Notes: a model not told the origin generated them from the letters alone. Counted from the first letter of the stretch, positions 9,896 through 18,564 are shown. The stretch: 33,330 nt of DNA from Verrucomicrobiota bacterium (GCA_003402695.1 QQNC01000008.1:1-33330); one strand, 5' to 3'. Numbers and translations: made by a program.

Positions 9896-10033
9896 TTAAG
9901 ACGTGAAAGTCAGCTGCGAGTGAAAATGAGTGCCCGGGCAAGGGGAAGGCGAAAACGGGCGTAGGACACGCCGAGCTCAACCCTGTCCGCGCACGGTCAG
10001 GCCGGACGGCAAACCCGGGGCCGTGCCCGGCCC

Positions 10034-11059
10034 TCAAAACGGCGAGCGGCTCATGCCCAGGCGGGTCAGGAGCCTGCGGACGGCGCCGGGGGTTTTGGGC
10101 CGGAGTCCAGCCGGGATCTGCCCGGCGAAGCCGCCTTGGACTGCGAGGCGGCCGACGCTGATGCCTTCGTAATTGCGGGCATTGAGCAGCTCGGCGGTGA
10201 ACAACGCCGCGGGCACCTGGTCGAGATGGCCCTCGAACGCGGCGGCGTGAAGGGGGGTGTCGCCGTTGTCGTTGCGGATCAGGAGGAGATCGGCTGTCAG
10301 CCGCTCCCGCGGAATCTGGGAGAGCTGGCCGGTCTCGGCGGCGGCGTGGATGACGGTGAAGCCGGTCTGGCTCGCGATCACGAGGTTGTCGTGGGTGAGC
10401 AGCCCGGCGGGAACCTGCCCGAGATGACCCGAGATGGCGGCGGCGTGGAGGACGGTGTCGCCCGCGGTGGTGGCCTCGCGGAGGGCGGCGGCGGTGAGCA
10501 GGGTCGGCGGCAGCTGGTTGAGATGGCCGTTGAAGGCGGCGACGTGCAGGACGGTTTCGCCGCCGAGGTTGCGCTCGAGCAGGTGGGCGGCGGTAAGGAA
10601 TCCGGCGGGCAGCCGGTCGAGTGTGCCGCTTTCCGCCGCCTCGTGCAGCAGGGTGTTGCCGAGATGGGTCCGCGACAGAAGGATGGCGGGGGTGACGAGC
10701 GCGGCGGGTAACTGGTCGAGGTGACCATTGGCGGCGGCGACATGGAAGACGGTGTACCCGGAATTGCTGCAGGTGCCGAGCAGCGGCGCCGTGAGCAGGG
10801 CCGGCGGCACCTCGTCGAGATGGCCGCCGAGGGCGGCGTGATGCAGCGGCGTGTAGCCGGAGTCATTGCGGAGCGAGAGGGTGTCCGCGGTCAGCAAGCC
10901 GGCGGGGACCAGACGCAGGCCGCCATATTTGGCGATGGCGTGGAGCGGGGTGTTGCCGGCGGCATTGCGGGCGACCAGCCGCTCGCGGGTGAGGACCTCG
11001 GGCGGAAGCTTCGGGAGCAGGCCCGAGCGGGAGGCCTCGTGCAGGTCGTAGGTTTCCAT
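10034..11059 (-). CDS. Ankyrin-type repeat solenoid protein
   Basis: 341 residues built almost entirely of ten back-to-back repeats, each exactly 33 residues, starting at residues 3, 36, 69, 102, 135, 168, 201, 234, 267 and 300. The consensus is roughly xTPLHxAAxxGHLDQVPxxLLTxxLL, then xxRNxxG. The TPLHxAAxxGH half is classical ankyrin. The second helix differs, with Q[VLI]PxxLLTxxLL replacing the usual VVKLLLEAGADVN. The first and last copies are degenerate and act as caps. There is no signal peptide or membrane segment, so it is probably cytosolic and protein-binding; the partner is unknown. It is divergent from two stand-alone receiver genes (about 115-base gap). Function is unassigned. 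Confidence 0.88.
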   Translation of the reverse strand: METYDLHEASRSGLLPKLPPEVLTRERLVARNAAGNTPLHAIAKYGGLRLVPAGLLTADTLSLRNDSGYTPLHHAALGGHLDEVPPALLTAPLLGTCSNSGYTVFHVAAANGHLDQLPAALVTPAILLSRTHLGNTLLHEAAESGTLDRLPAGFLTAAHLLERNLGGETVLHVAAFNGHLNQLPPTLLTAAALREATTAGDTVLHAAAISGHLGQVPAGLLTHDNLVIASQTGFTVIHAAAETGQLSQIPRERLTADLLLIRNDNGDTPLHAAAFEGHLDQVPAALFTAELLNARNYEGISVGRLAVQGGFAGQIPAGLRPKTPGAVRRLLTRLGMSRSPF

Positions 11060-11174
11060 GGCGCAGCCGGGGCGAGGGAAGTTTCAGGGTGCCGCGGTGG
11101 CAAACTAAAAGCCGCGGTGGACGCGGGCAGAAATCGGTTTGCCATGCACGCGGGGCCAATCACCATCGCTCAAA

Positions 11175-11597
11175 ATGAATCCAGCGGAAGCCAAGTCAGC
11201 GTCGCCAATCCCCAAGGCCGCCGTGCTGCTGATCGATGACGAGCAGGCCCTGCTGGATGTTTTTGCGAGCGCGCTCTCGGGGGATTTTGACGTCGCCACC
11301 GCCACCTCGACCCGTGAGGCGGAATTCATCCTGCACAAGCGGTCCTTCAAGGTGGTGATCGCGGATCACCTGATGCCCGGCGGCAACGGCATGGGGTTTC
11401 TCGTGCGTGCCCGGGAGGAATACCCGCACATGCAGCGCATCCTCGTGACCGGCTACATGAAGCCCGAGATGCTGATGCGCAGCGTGAATGAGGCGGCGCT
11501 TTTCCGCTACCTGCTCAAGCCCGTGACGCTGCCGGAGTTGCGCCAGGTGGTGCACGATGCCGCCAAAATGCACGATGCCAGCGTGACTGCCGGCTGA
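11175..11597 (+). CDS. Stand-alone response-regulator receiver domain (copy 1)
   Basis: 140 residues from the ATG at 11175 (MNPAEAKSASPIPKAAVLLIDDEQ). It is a single REC domain: acidic pair DD in VLLIDDEQ, phosphoacceptor aspartate in VVIADHLMPGG, switch threonine in ILVTGYMKPE, and conserved lysine in RYLLKPVTLPEL. No output domain follows, so it probably works by protein interaction, like CheY or Spo0F. The TGYMKPE...LLKP segment resembles receivers attached to HD-GYP phosphodiesterases. No histidine kinase gene is nearby. A paralogous receiver follows after 43 bases on the same strand, so the two are likely co-transcribed. Confidence 0.9.
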   Translation: MNPAEAKSASPIPKAAVLLIDDEQALLDVFASALSGDFDVATATSTREAEFILHKRSFKVVIADHLMPGGNGMGFLVRAREEYPHMQRILVTGYMKPEMLMRSVNEAALFRYLLKPVTLPELRQVVHDAAKMHDASVTAG

Positions 11598-11640
11598 GGC
11601 GACCTGGGCTGCGGTCATCACCACCGCGCCCTCCATTTTC

Positions 11641-12027
11641 ATGACCGCTCCCGCCCCGGACTCGAAACCCTCTGTGCTGCTCATCGATGACGAGCCCAAT
11701 ATCCTGGAGCTGATGCGGGTTGGCCTGGAAAAGGACTATGAGATCGAGACCGCGGCCTCGGCGGAGGAAGCGACGCTCCTGACCGGCACGCGCCAGTACG
11801 ATTTGATCGTGTGCGACCAGATCATGCCCGGACAGAACGGGCTGGAGTTCCTGATGCAGTCCGCGGAGCGGCACCCCGCCACCCGCCGAATCATGCTGAC
11901 GGGCTACATCAATCCCGAACTCCTGTCCCGCGCCGTGCCACTGGCGGGATTATCGGCCTGTATCCTGAAGCCGGCGCTGCCCGACGAGCTGAAGCGGGCG
12001 ATCCAGAAGGCACTGGCGGCCAAGTGA
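11641..12027 (+). CDS. Stand-alone response-regulator receiver domain (copy 2)
   Basis: 128 residues; a REC domain with the DD pair in VLLIDDEPN, phosphoacceptor aspartate in LIVCDQIMPGQNG, switch threonine in IMLTGYINPE and lysine in CILKPALPDEL. It aligns along its full length with the preceding receiver (shared VLLIDDE, MPG.NG, TGY..PE and LKP.LP.EL), indicating a tandem duplication followed by divergence. The CxLKP position lacks the Tyr/Phe seen in copy 1 (RYLLKP). It has no output domain and its kinase is unknown. The leader GCCCTCCATTTTC before the ATG has no Shine-Dalgarno. Confidence 0.9.
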   Translation: MTAPAPDSKPSVLLIDDEPNILELMRVGLEKDYEIETAASAEEATLLTGTRQYDLIVCDQIMPGQNGLEFLMQSAERHPATRRIMLTGYINPELLSRAVPLAGLSACILKPALPDELKRAIQKALAAK

Positions 12028-12085
12028 GCCGGTTGTTGCCGAAATATCCGCCGGGGCCTCCCGTTCGCTGGCCGGTGACCGGCCC

Positions 12086-15000
12086 CTAGCGCGAGGCTTT
12101 GAGCCGGGCGGCCAGATACGGTGCGGTTGGGCTGCGCTTCACGCGCAGCAGGCCGGCGAGCTCACCCTGGTAAAGCAGTTCTCCGCCGTCGGGACCGCCG
12201 ACCGGGCCGAGCTCAAGGAGGTAGTCCGCCTCGGCGAGCAGGTCGAGGTGGTGCTCGATGACGACCACGGTGTGACCCTGGTCCACGAGGGAATGGAGCA
12301 CGCGGATGAGCTTCTCGCAGTCGCTCAGGTGCAGGCCGATGGTCGGCTCCTCGAGGAGGTAGAGGTTGCGGGGCAGCGTGCCGCGGCTGCGCTCGCGATA
12401 GGTGGCGAGTCCGGCGGAGAGCTCGGTCACCAGCTTGAGCCGCTGCGCCTCGCCGCCGGAAAGCGTGGGCGAACTCTGGCCGAGCGTGAGGTAGCCGAGT
12501 CCACAATCGACCATGAGCTGGCAGACCTGGGAGAGCTGCGAGTGAAAATCAAAGAACTGCGCAGCCTCCTCGAACGTGAGCTGAAGGACGGCGCCGATGG
12601 TTTTGTTTTTCCACGTGAGGTCGTTGAGTTCGGGGCCGTAGCGCAGGCCGCGACAATCGTCACAGGGCAGATACGTGTCGGGCATGAACGCCATCTCGAG
12701 CTTGATGCGGCCGGCGCCCTCGCAGGTGGGGCAGCGTCCGCCGGAGACGTTGAAGGAAAAGCGCGAGGCGGTGTAGCCGCGGATCTTGGCCTCCGGGAGC
12801 GAGGCAAAGAACTGGCGGATGAGGTCGAAGATGCCGAGGTAGGTCGCGGGCGTGGAACGGGGGGTCTTGCCGATGGGCGCCTGGTCCACCTCGATGACGG
12901 ACTTGAAGCCGCTCGCGCCGGTGAGGTCGGTGAAGGGCGGGGCAGTGGTCCGGTCATCGGCCAGACGATCGGAGGCGAAGCCGGTGGCCTTGACGAACTC
13001 GCGGCCGGTGAGGCGGGCCTTCCGGGCCTTGATTGCGTGGGTGACGGCGGGGTGGAGCAGGTCGCGGAAGAGGGTGGATTTGCCGGCGCCGCTGGGTCCG
13101 GCGGCCATGATCAGCCGGCCGTGCGGGAGACGAAGATCAAAGTGCTTGAGGTTGCGGAAGTGCGCGCCCTGCAGTTCGAGCCAGCCCGGAACGGAGGCTT
13201 CGTCCACCGGCCGGTAGGAGCCGCGCTGCGGATGCTTGAGGCCGGACTTGAGGAAGAGGCCGGTGAGGGATTTTTCGTTGCGGCGGATCTCGTCGGGCGT
13301 GCCGTTGGCGAGCAGTTCGCCGCCGTGGATACCGGCGGCGGGGCCGAGGTCGATGATGCGGTCGGCGCGGGCCATGAGTTCCTCGTCGTGCTCAACGACG
13401 AGCAGGGTGTTGCCCTTCGCGCGGAGGGCCTGGAGCGTGAGGATGAGCTGGTCGTTGTCGCGGGCGTGCAGGCCGATGCTGGGCTCGTCGAGCACGTAGA
13501 GTACGCCGGAGAGGTTGGAACCGAGCTGCGCCGCGAGCCGGATGCGCTGCGCCTCGCCGCCGGAAAGCGTCTCGGTGGGGCGGTCGAGCGAAAGATAGCC
13601 GAGGCCGACGTGGTCGAGAAACTTCAGGCGCTCCTCGATCTGGGGCACGATGTCCTGGGTGATGAGCTTGCCGCGTGCATCAAGCTCGAGGTTGCGCAGC
13701 TGGGTGAGAAGAAGAGACGGGGTGCTGGTGAGCAGCGCAGGCAGGGAGAGCGGAGGCTGTTTGCCCCGCTGATGCAGCTTCACGGCGCGACTGATGCGGT
13801 TGAGGCGTTCGCCGCGACACTCGGGGCAGGGCACGCCGGCTGCGGCCAGGTCTTCGCCGGGCTCGAGCCCGAGTTGGCGGAGGCGGTCGAGGTTGGCGTC
13901 ACCTTCGTCGTCGTCGGGCTCGAGCATCCACGGCAGGATGCGGCCGTGTCCGCGGCAGGTGGGGCACCAACCGCGCGGCGAGTTGAAGGAGAAATTTTTC
14001 GGCTCAAGCTCGGGGAAGGACTCGCCGGACTCGATATCGGTGCGCGTGGTGGAGAACCAGGACAATACCGCGCCGTCGGGGGTAAGGAGGAAGCACGCTC
14101 CTTTGCCGATGCGAAGGGCCGTCTCCAGGTCCGCGTTGGCAGTGGCCAGTGAGGAGAGGGCCGAGGTCAGTCCGGACTTCGTGGTGGCGGAGTCCTTGGT
14201 CGGGGCTTGTTTCTGACTTCTGGCGCCGGGCTTCTGACGCCTGGCCTTTAGGTCTGCCACCACGACTTCAACATCATGCTCTTTGTAGCGGTCGAGTTTT
14301 TGAAAGGCATCCACCCGGGTCAGCCGGCCGTCGGTGCGCATGAGTTCGTAGCCCTGGTTGGCGATCCACGTGGCGATGGGCTGGTGGTGACCCTTGCGGC
14401 CGCGGATGAGCGGGGCGCAGAGGTAAAGATGCTTGGCTTTCCGGGCCTTCGGGGTCGCGAGGATCTTCGCGAGGAGTTTTTTCAACGCACCCGGCGAAAG
14501 TGGGGTGACGGCCTTGTCGGTGTCGGGGTGATGCTGCACGCCGAGCCGCGCGTAGAGGAGGCGCAGGTATTGGGCGACCTCGGTGATGGTGGCGACGGTG
14601 GACTTGCGGGAACCGCGGGTGACGCGCTGCTCGATGGCGACGGTGGGCGGGATGCCGGTGAGCCGGTCCACGGCGGGGCGGGGCAGCTGCTCGACGAACT
14701 GGCGCGCGTAGGGCGACATGGACTCCATGAACCGCCGCTGGCCCTCGGCGAACACGATGTCGAAGGCGAGGGTGGACTTGCCGGAGCCGGAGACGCCCGT
14801 GACGACCGTGAGCTGACGGTGGGGAATCGTGAGCGAGAGGTTTTTGAGGTTATGCTCCCGCGCGCCGATGATGGTGAGGTCACCGGTGGCGAGGGCGAGC
14901 GGGGCCGAGGTTTCGTAGGCCGCAGCCTCCTCGGCGGCGAGGAGCACGAGGGCATCGTCCTCGGCGGTGGGCCGGCCGAGGGCGCCGCGGAGAAACGAGG

Positions 15001-17872
15001 CGGTGGCGGTGCTGGCGGTGGCGACTTTCTCGGGCGGACCCTCCGCGACGATCAGGCCGCCGCCAGCGCCGGCCTCGGGACCGATCTCGAGGATCCAGTC
15101 CGCGGACTTGAGCACGTCGAGGTTGTGCTCGATGACGATGACGCTGTGGCCCCGGTCCACGAGGGCCTGGAGAACACCGAGGAGGCGCTTGACGTCGTGG
15201 CGGTGCAGGCCGGTGGTGGGCTCGTCGAGGAGAAGCAGGGCCCCGGTGGAGCGGAGATCGGAGTTCGGAGATCGGAGATCGGGCGAACTCGAGACTTTAT
15301 TCTCCGAACTGGGCGCCGCGTAGCTGCCGAGATAACTGACGAGTTTCAGGCGCTGGGATTCGCCTCCGCTGAGGGTGTTGAGCGGCTGGCCCAGCGTGAG
15401 ATAGCCCAGGCCGACCGAGTCGAGACTCGCGAGGCGCGAACGGATGGAGGCGTGTTCGGCGAAGAGCGGGAGGGCGTCGGTGACGCTGGTGGCGAGGAGG
15501 TCGGCGACGGAGCGGCCGTTCCACTGGATGGCGAGGACCTCGGGCTTGAAGCGCTGGGCTTCGCAGACGGGGCAGGGCACAAAGACGTCGGAGAGAAACT
15601 GCATTTCGACGCGCTCGTAGCCAAGACCCAGGCAATGATCGCAGCGGCCGTCGCCGCTGTTGAAGGAGAAACTTGACGCGCTGAAGCCGGCGGCGCGCGC
15701 GGCGGGCGTTTGCGCGTAGAGCTCGCGGATGAGGTCCCACGCCTCGGTATAGAGCGCGGGATTGGAGCGTGGGGTGCGGGAGAGGGGCGACTGGTCGACG
15801 AGGACGACCGCGCCAAACGCGGCATCGCTCTTGATGGACTCGATGGCGGCCGCGTCCTCGGCGAGCTGCAGGCGCTGGGCCAGCAGGCCCTGGTAGATGA
15901 CGTTGTCGAGCAGGGTGGACTTGCCGGAGCCGGAGACGCCGCTGAGGCACACGAAGCGGTTCAACGGCAGGCGGAAGGAGAGGCCCGAAAGATTGTGCTT
16001 TGTGGCGCGCGTGAAATGGATCGACGGGTGCTTGGCGCGAACGGGGCGGCGGGCTGACGGTGTGGCGAGCGATTCGCGGCCGGAGAAGTAGGCGCCGGTG
16101 ATGCTGGCGGGCGAGTCGGTCAGGCCGGCGACGGTGCCTTGGAAGACGATGTGGCCGCCGCGTCCGCCGGGCTCGGGGCCGACCTCGATGACATGGTCGG
16201 CGGCGCGAATCATGGCCTCGTCGTGCTCGACCACGACGACGGTGTTCCCGGCGTCGGTGAGCGAGCGGATGATGCCGATGAGGCGGTTGATGTCGCGCGG
16301 ATGCAGGCCGACGCTCGGCTCATCGAGCACAAACAGTGTGTCCACGAGCGAGGTGCCGAGGCAGCTGGTGAGGTTGACGCGCTGGACCTCGCCGCCGGAG
16401 AGCGTCTTGGACTGGCGGTCGAGCGTCAGGTAGCCGAGGCCGACCTGCGCGAGGTAGCGGAGACGCGTGACGATGGAGTCGTAGGCGAGTTCGGACTGGT
16501 GGTCGCGGCTGGCGGGCCGGGCGTCGGCCAAGGCGGCGAGGAGGTCGGACACCGGCTGTTGATAAAGCTGTGGGAGGGTGTGGCCGCGCCATTTCCAGCA
16601 CAGCGCCTCGGGCTGCAGCCGCTGGCCGCCGCAGGCGGGGCAGGGGTTGTAGGTGCGGTAGCGCGCGAGGAAGACCCGCACGTGCATCTTGTAGGTGTTC
16701 TTCTCGAGCCAGCGGAAAAAGCCCTTGATGCCGTACCAGTATTTCGGCCAGGGCTTGCCCTGCTCCTCCCCGTAGCCGGGCTCGCCATCGATGATGTAGC
16801 CCTGCTGCGCCGGGGTCAGCGCGGCGAACGGGACGTCGGTCGGGATTTTTTTCTTCTTCGTGAAAACGAGGAGATCCTTCTTCGACTCGCCGTAGATTTC
16901 GCTTTCCCAGCACTTGATCGCGCCGTCATCAATCGAGAGGGACTGGTCGGGGATGGTCAGGCGGTAGTCGATGTCGATGACGCGGCCGAAACCGCGGCAT
17001 GTCGGGCACGCGCCGAGCGGGGAGTTGAAGGAGAAGAGCGGGGGCGTCGCGGCGCGGAAGGTGCGGCCGGTCGCGGGCGAGTGGAGTCCGCGGGAGAAAT
17101 GGCCGAAGCCGGCGAGGGGGTTGGCGGAGAAAATGCGGACCTGCCCCTGGCCAAAGTGGAACGCGGTCTCGACGGCCTCGATGAAGCGGGGTTTTTTGGC
17201 CGGTGCGACGTCGAGGCGGTCCTGCGCGACGACGAGATGATCGGCGACCGCAAGGGGCTTGGGTTCGGTGAGCAGGTCCTCCACGCGATGGACGGCGAGC
17301 GTGCCCGTTGCGTCTGGAACCAGGACGCGGACATAGGACTGACCCTTGAGGTTGGTCAGGATCTCCGTCCAGGTCAGGTTGGCGGGCTTGGGCACCTGGA
17401 AGCCGATGATCACGGTGCGGCCGGGGTGGGAGCCGTGGACTTTCTCCCAGATGGACTGCGGCGTGTCGTCCACGACCTCCTCGCCGGTCGCGGGATCGAA
17501 GCACCGGGCGGCGTGGCTGAACCAGACTTTGAAGAAATCCGTCAGCTCGGTCATCGTGCCGACGGTCGAGCGCGAGGTCTTGACCGTGTTGGTCTGCTCG
17601 ATGGCGATGGACGGGCGGATATTCTCGATCGAGTCGACCTTGGGCTTGTCGAGCAGGTCGAGGAACTGGCGCGTGTAGGCGCTGAAGGTCTCGACGTAGC
17701 GCCGCTGGCCCTCGGCATGGAGCGTGTCGAAAACGAGGGAGGACTTGCCCGCGCCGCTCAGTCCGGTGACGACGACATATTGCCCGAGCGGCAGGTCGAG
17801 GTCGAAGCCCTTGAGGTTGTTCTGGCGGACGCCACGGAGGCGGATGGATTCAAGGGAGACGGCTTTGGGCAC
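12086..17872 (-). CDS. uvrA: Double-length excinuclease ABC subunit A (tandem UvrA fusion)
   Basis: About 1928 residues, twice the usual 940. Two complete UvrA units are fused, giving four ABC ATPase sites. Walker A motifs are GLSGAGKSS (near 37), GVSGSGKST (near 645), GVSGSGKST (near 1025) and GPSGAGKST (near 1590). Signatures are LSGGEVQR, LSGGESQR, LSGGEAQR and LSGGEAQR. CxxC zinc pairs recur (CPTCRGFGR, CPACGGQR, CPVCEAQR, CPTCRGHGR). UvrA scans DNA for damage and loads UvrB in nucleotide excision repair. Chlamydial UvrA is similarly doubled. The start is uncertain: the GTG at 17872 gives a family-like N-terminus (PKAVSLESIRLRGV), and a TTG at 17911 is the alternative; no in-frame ATG exists nearby. 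The gene follows lexA by about 83 bases on the same strand. Two heptamer arrays interrupt it in frame. Confidence 0.93.
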   Translation of the reverse strand: MPKAVSLESIRLRGVRQNNLKGFDLDLPLGQYVVVTGLSGAGKSSLVFDTLHAEGQRRYVETFSAYTRQFLDLLDKPKVDSIENIRPSIAIEQTNTVKTSRSTVGTMTELTDFFKVWFSHAARCFDPATGEEVVDDTPQSIWEKVHGSHPGRTVIIGFQVPKPANLTWTEILTNLKGQSYVRVLVPDATGTLAVHRVEDLLTEPKPLAVADHLVVAQDRLDVAPAKKPRFIEAVETAFHFGQGQVRIFSANPLAGFGHFSRGLHSPATGRTFRAATPPLFSFNSPLGACPTCRGFGRVIDIDYRLTIPDQSLSIDDGAIKCWESEIYGESKKDLLVFTKKKKIPTDVPFAALTPAQQGYIIDGEPGYGEEQGKPWPKYWYGIKGFFRWLEKNTYKMHVRVFLARYRTYNPCPACGGQRLQPEALCWKWRGHTLPQLYQQPVSDLLAALADARPASRDHQSELAYDSIVTRLRYLAQVGLGYLTLDRQSKTLSGGEVQRVNLTSCLGTSLVDTLFVLDEPSVGLHPRDINRLIGIIRSLTDAGNTVVVVEHDEAMIRAADHVIEVGPEPGGRGGHIVFQGTVAGLTDSPASITGAYFSGRESLATPSARRPVRAKHPSIHFTRATKHNLSGLSFRLPLNRFVCLSGVSGSGKSTLLDNVIYQGLLAQRLQLAEDAAAIESIKSDAAFGAVVLVDQSPLSRTPRSNPALYTEAWDLIRELYAQTPAARAAGFSASSFSFNSGDGRCDHCLGLGYERVEMQFLSDVFVPCPVCEAQRFKPEVLAIQWNGRSVADLLATSVTDALPLFAEHASIRSRLASLDSVGLGYLTLGQPLNTLSGGESQRLKLVSYLGSYAAPSSENKVSSSPDLRSPNSDLRSTGALLLLDEPTTGLHRHDVKRLLGVLQALVDRGHSVIVIEHNLDVLKSADWILEIGPEAGAGGGLIVAEGPPEKVATASTATASFLRGALGRPTAEDDALVLLAAEEAAAYETSAPLALATGDLTIIGAREHNLKNLSLTIPHRQLTVVTGVSGSGKSTLAFDIVFAEGQRRFMESMSPYARQFVEQLPRPAVDRLTGIPPTVAIEQRVTRGSRKSTVATITEVAQYLRLLYARLGVQHHPDTDKAVTPLSPGALKKLLAKILATPKARKAKHLYLCAPLIRGRKGHHQPIATWIANQGYELMRTDGRLTRVDAFQKLDRYKEHDVEVVVADLKARRQKPGARSQKQAPTKDSATTKSGLTSALSSLATANADLETALRIGKGACFLLTPDGAVLSWFSTTRTDIESGESFPELEPKNFSFNSPRGWCPTCRGHGRILPWMLEPDDDEGDANLDRLRQLGLEPGEDLAAAGVPCPECRGERLNRISRAVKLHQRGKQPPLSLPALLTSTPSLLLTQLRNLELDARGKLITQDIVPQIEERLKFLDHVGLGYLSLDRPTETLSGGEAQRIRLAAQLGSNLSGVLYVLDEPSIGLHARDNDQLILTLQALRAKGNTLLVVEHDEELMARADRIIDLGPAAGIHGGELLANGTPDEIRRNEKSLTGLFLKSGLKHPQRGSYRPVDEASVPGWLELQGAHFRNLKHFDLRLPHGRLIMAAGPSGAGKSTLFRDLLHPAVTHAIKARKARLTGREFVKATGFASDRLADDRTTAPPFTDLTGASGFKSVIEVDQAPIGKTPRSTPATYLGIFDLIRQFFASLPEAKIRGYTASRFSFNVSGGRCPTCEGAGRIKLEMAFMPDTYLPCDDCRGLRYGPELNDLTWKNKTIGAVLQLTFEEAAQFFDFHSQLSQVCQLMVDCGLGYLTLGQSSPTLSGGEAQRLKLVTELSAGLATYRERSRGTLPRNLYLLEEPTIGLHLSDCEKLIRVLHSLVDQGHTVVVIEHHLDLLAEADYLLELGPVGGPDGGELLYQGELAGLLRVKRSPTAPYLAARLKASR
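14204..14252 (-). repeat. In-frame heptamer array in second half of uvrA
   Basis: Plus-strand units TTCTGAC (14211), TTCTGGC, GCCGGGC, TTCTGAC and GCCTGGC run without gaps to 14245, flanked by more diverged units at 14204 and 14246. They encode a basic, Gln/Arg/Lys-rich segment (KARRQKPGARSQKQ) around residues 1210-1221, between conserved parts of the second UvrA unit. Confidence 0.75.
15252..15279 (-). repeat. In-frame heptamer array in first half of uvrA
   Basis: Plus-strand units CGGAGAT, CGGAGTT, CGGAGAT, CGGAGAT. They encode SPDLRSPNSDLRS-type sequence (about residues 865-874) placed between the signature LSGGESQR and the Walker B strand LLLLDEPTTGLH. An inverted partial copy (CTCCGAACT) lies at 15302-15310. 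Confidence 0.8.
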
Positions 17873-17955
17873 AGGAGGGGAAACGAATGCGTCAGTGCGG
17901 CGGAAACACAACTGGGGCGCGAGGATTTCTCAACGGCCGTCCGGCCGGGGCGGAT

Positions 17956-18561
17956 TCAAGCCACTTGCCGGCGGATCACGCCCACGACGACGCCCTGGGA
18001 CTCGAGTTGGGCCGGGAAGATGTCGGCGTAGCGCGGATTGGCGGCGCGGAGCAGCACCCGCCCCTTCTCCTTCAGGAAAGTCTTCAGGGTCGTGGTGGTC
18101 TCGTCCACCAGGGCGGCAATGATGTCGCCCGGTTTCGGCTCCCGGCGGACGAGGGCGATCAGGTCACCGTCGAGGATGTGGGCGCCGGTCATGGAGTCAC
18201 CCGTGACCCGCAGAAACCAGAAATAGTCCTTCCGGGCGGAGCGCACGCCGAAGAGCGCGGGGTCGATGGTGATCGTCTCCTCCGGCGTCTGCTCCTGCAT
18301 GGCCGGAAAGCCGGCGGGGATCGAACCGAAGACGGGGGCGGAGAAGAGATGGCCCTGCACCTGCACGGCTTTGAAGCCCCACTTGCCGTCGGCGAGCTTG
18401 TCCAGCTGGCTCTTGCGGGCGAGCGACTGGAGATGCTTGAGGGCGGTCGGCTGGCTGCACTCGAACGTGCGGGCAATTTCCCGCGTCGAGGGCGCGACCC
18501 CGTGGTGGCGCTGATAGTCGTTTACGAAATCCAGGACGGCCTCTTGTCGTTCGGTGAGCAT
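17956..18561 (-). CDS. lexA: LexA SOS repressor / self-cleaving S24 protease
   Basis: 201 residues. The N-terminal winged helix-turn-helix (MLTERQEAVLDFVNDY, then STREIARTFECSQPTALKHL, residues 25-44) binds DNA. The C-terminal S24 peptidase has the cleavage bond Ala83-Gly84 in IPAGFP, catalytic Ser123 in VTGDSMTGAHILDGD, and Lys160 in TTTTLKTFL. All residues needed for RecA-stimulated self-cleavage are present. LexA represses DNA-repair genes until DNA damage. It is followed on the same strand by uvrA, consistent with a lexA-uvrA SOS operon. Two adjacent 14-bp palindromes (18565-18593) lie immediately upstream of its ATG, which suggests strong autoregulation. The reading-head helix ECSQPTALKHL differs clearly from the E. 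coli sequence, in line with a different operator. Confidence 0.96.
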   Translation of the reverse strand: MLTERQEAVLDFVNDYQRHHGVAPSTREIARTFECSQPTALKHLQSLARKSQLDKLADGKWGFKAVQVQGHLFSAPVFGSIPAGFPAMQEQTPEETITIDPALFGVRSARKDYFWFLRVTGDSMTGAHILDGDLIALVRREPKPGDIIAALVDETTTTLKTFLKEKGRVLLRAANPRYADIFPAQLESQGVVVGVIRRQVA

Positions 18562-18564
18562 AGG

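Noticed and set aside
10034-11059. CRISPR-like regular repetition with a 99-base period
   Set aside because: The period reflects 33-residue protein repeats; the DNA units are diverged and there is no repeat-spacer structure.
12248-14152. 634-codon plus-strand open frame (and similar ones at 14276-15676 and 16139-18031)
   Set aside because: All are antisense to uvrA and arise from GC-rich codon use; they have low-complexity translations without motifs.
17872-17911. LexA operator directly before uvrA
   Set aside because: No CTATC/GATAG-type palindrome is present in the lexA-uvrA gap; control is more likely through the lexA promoter.
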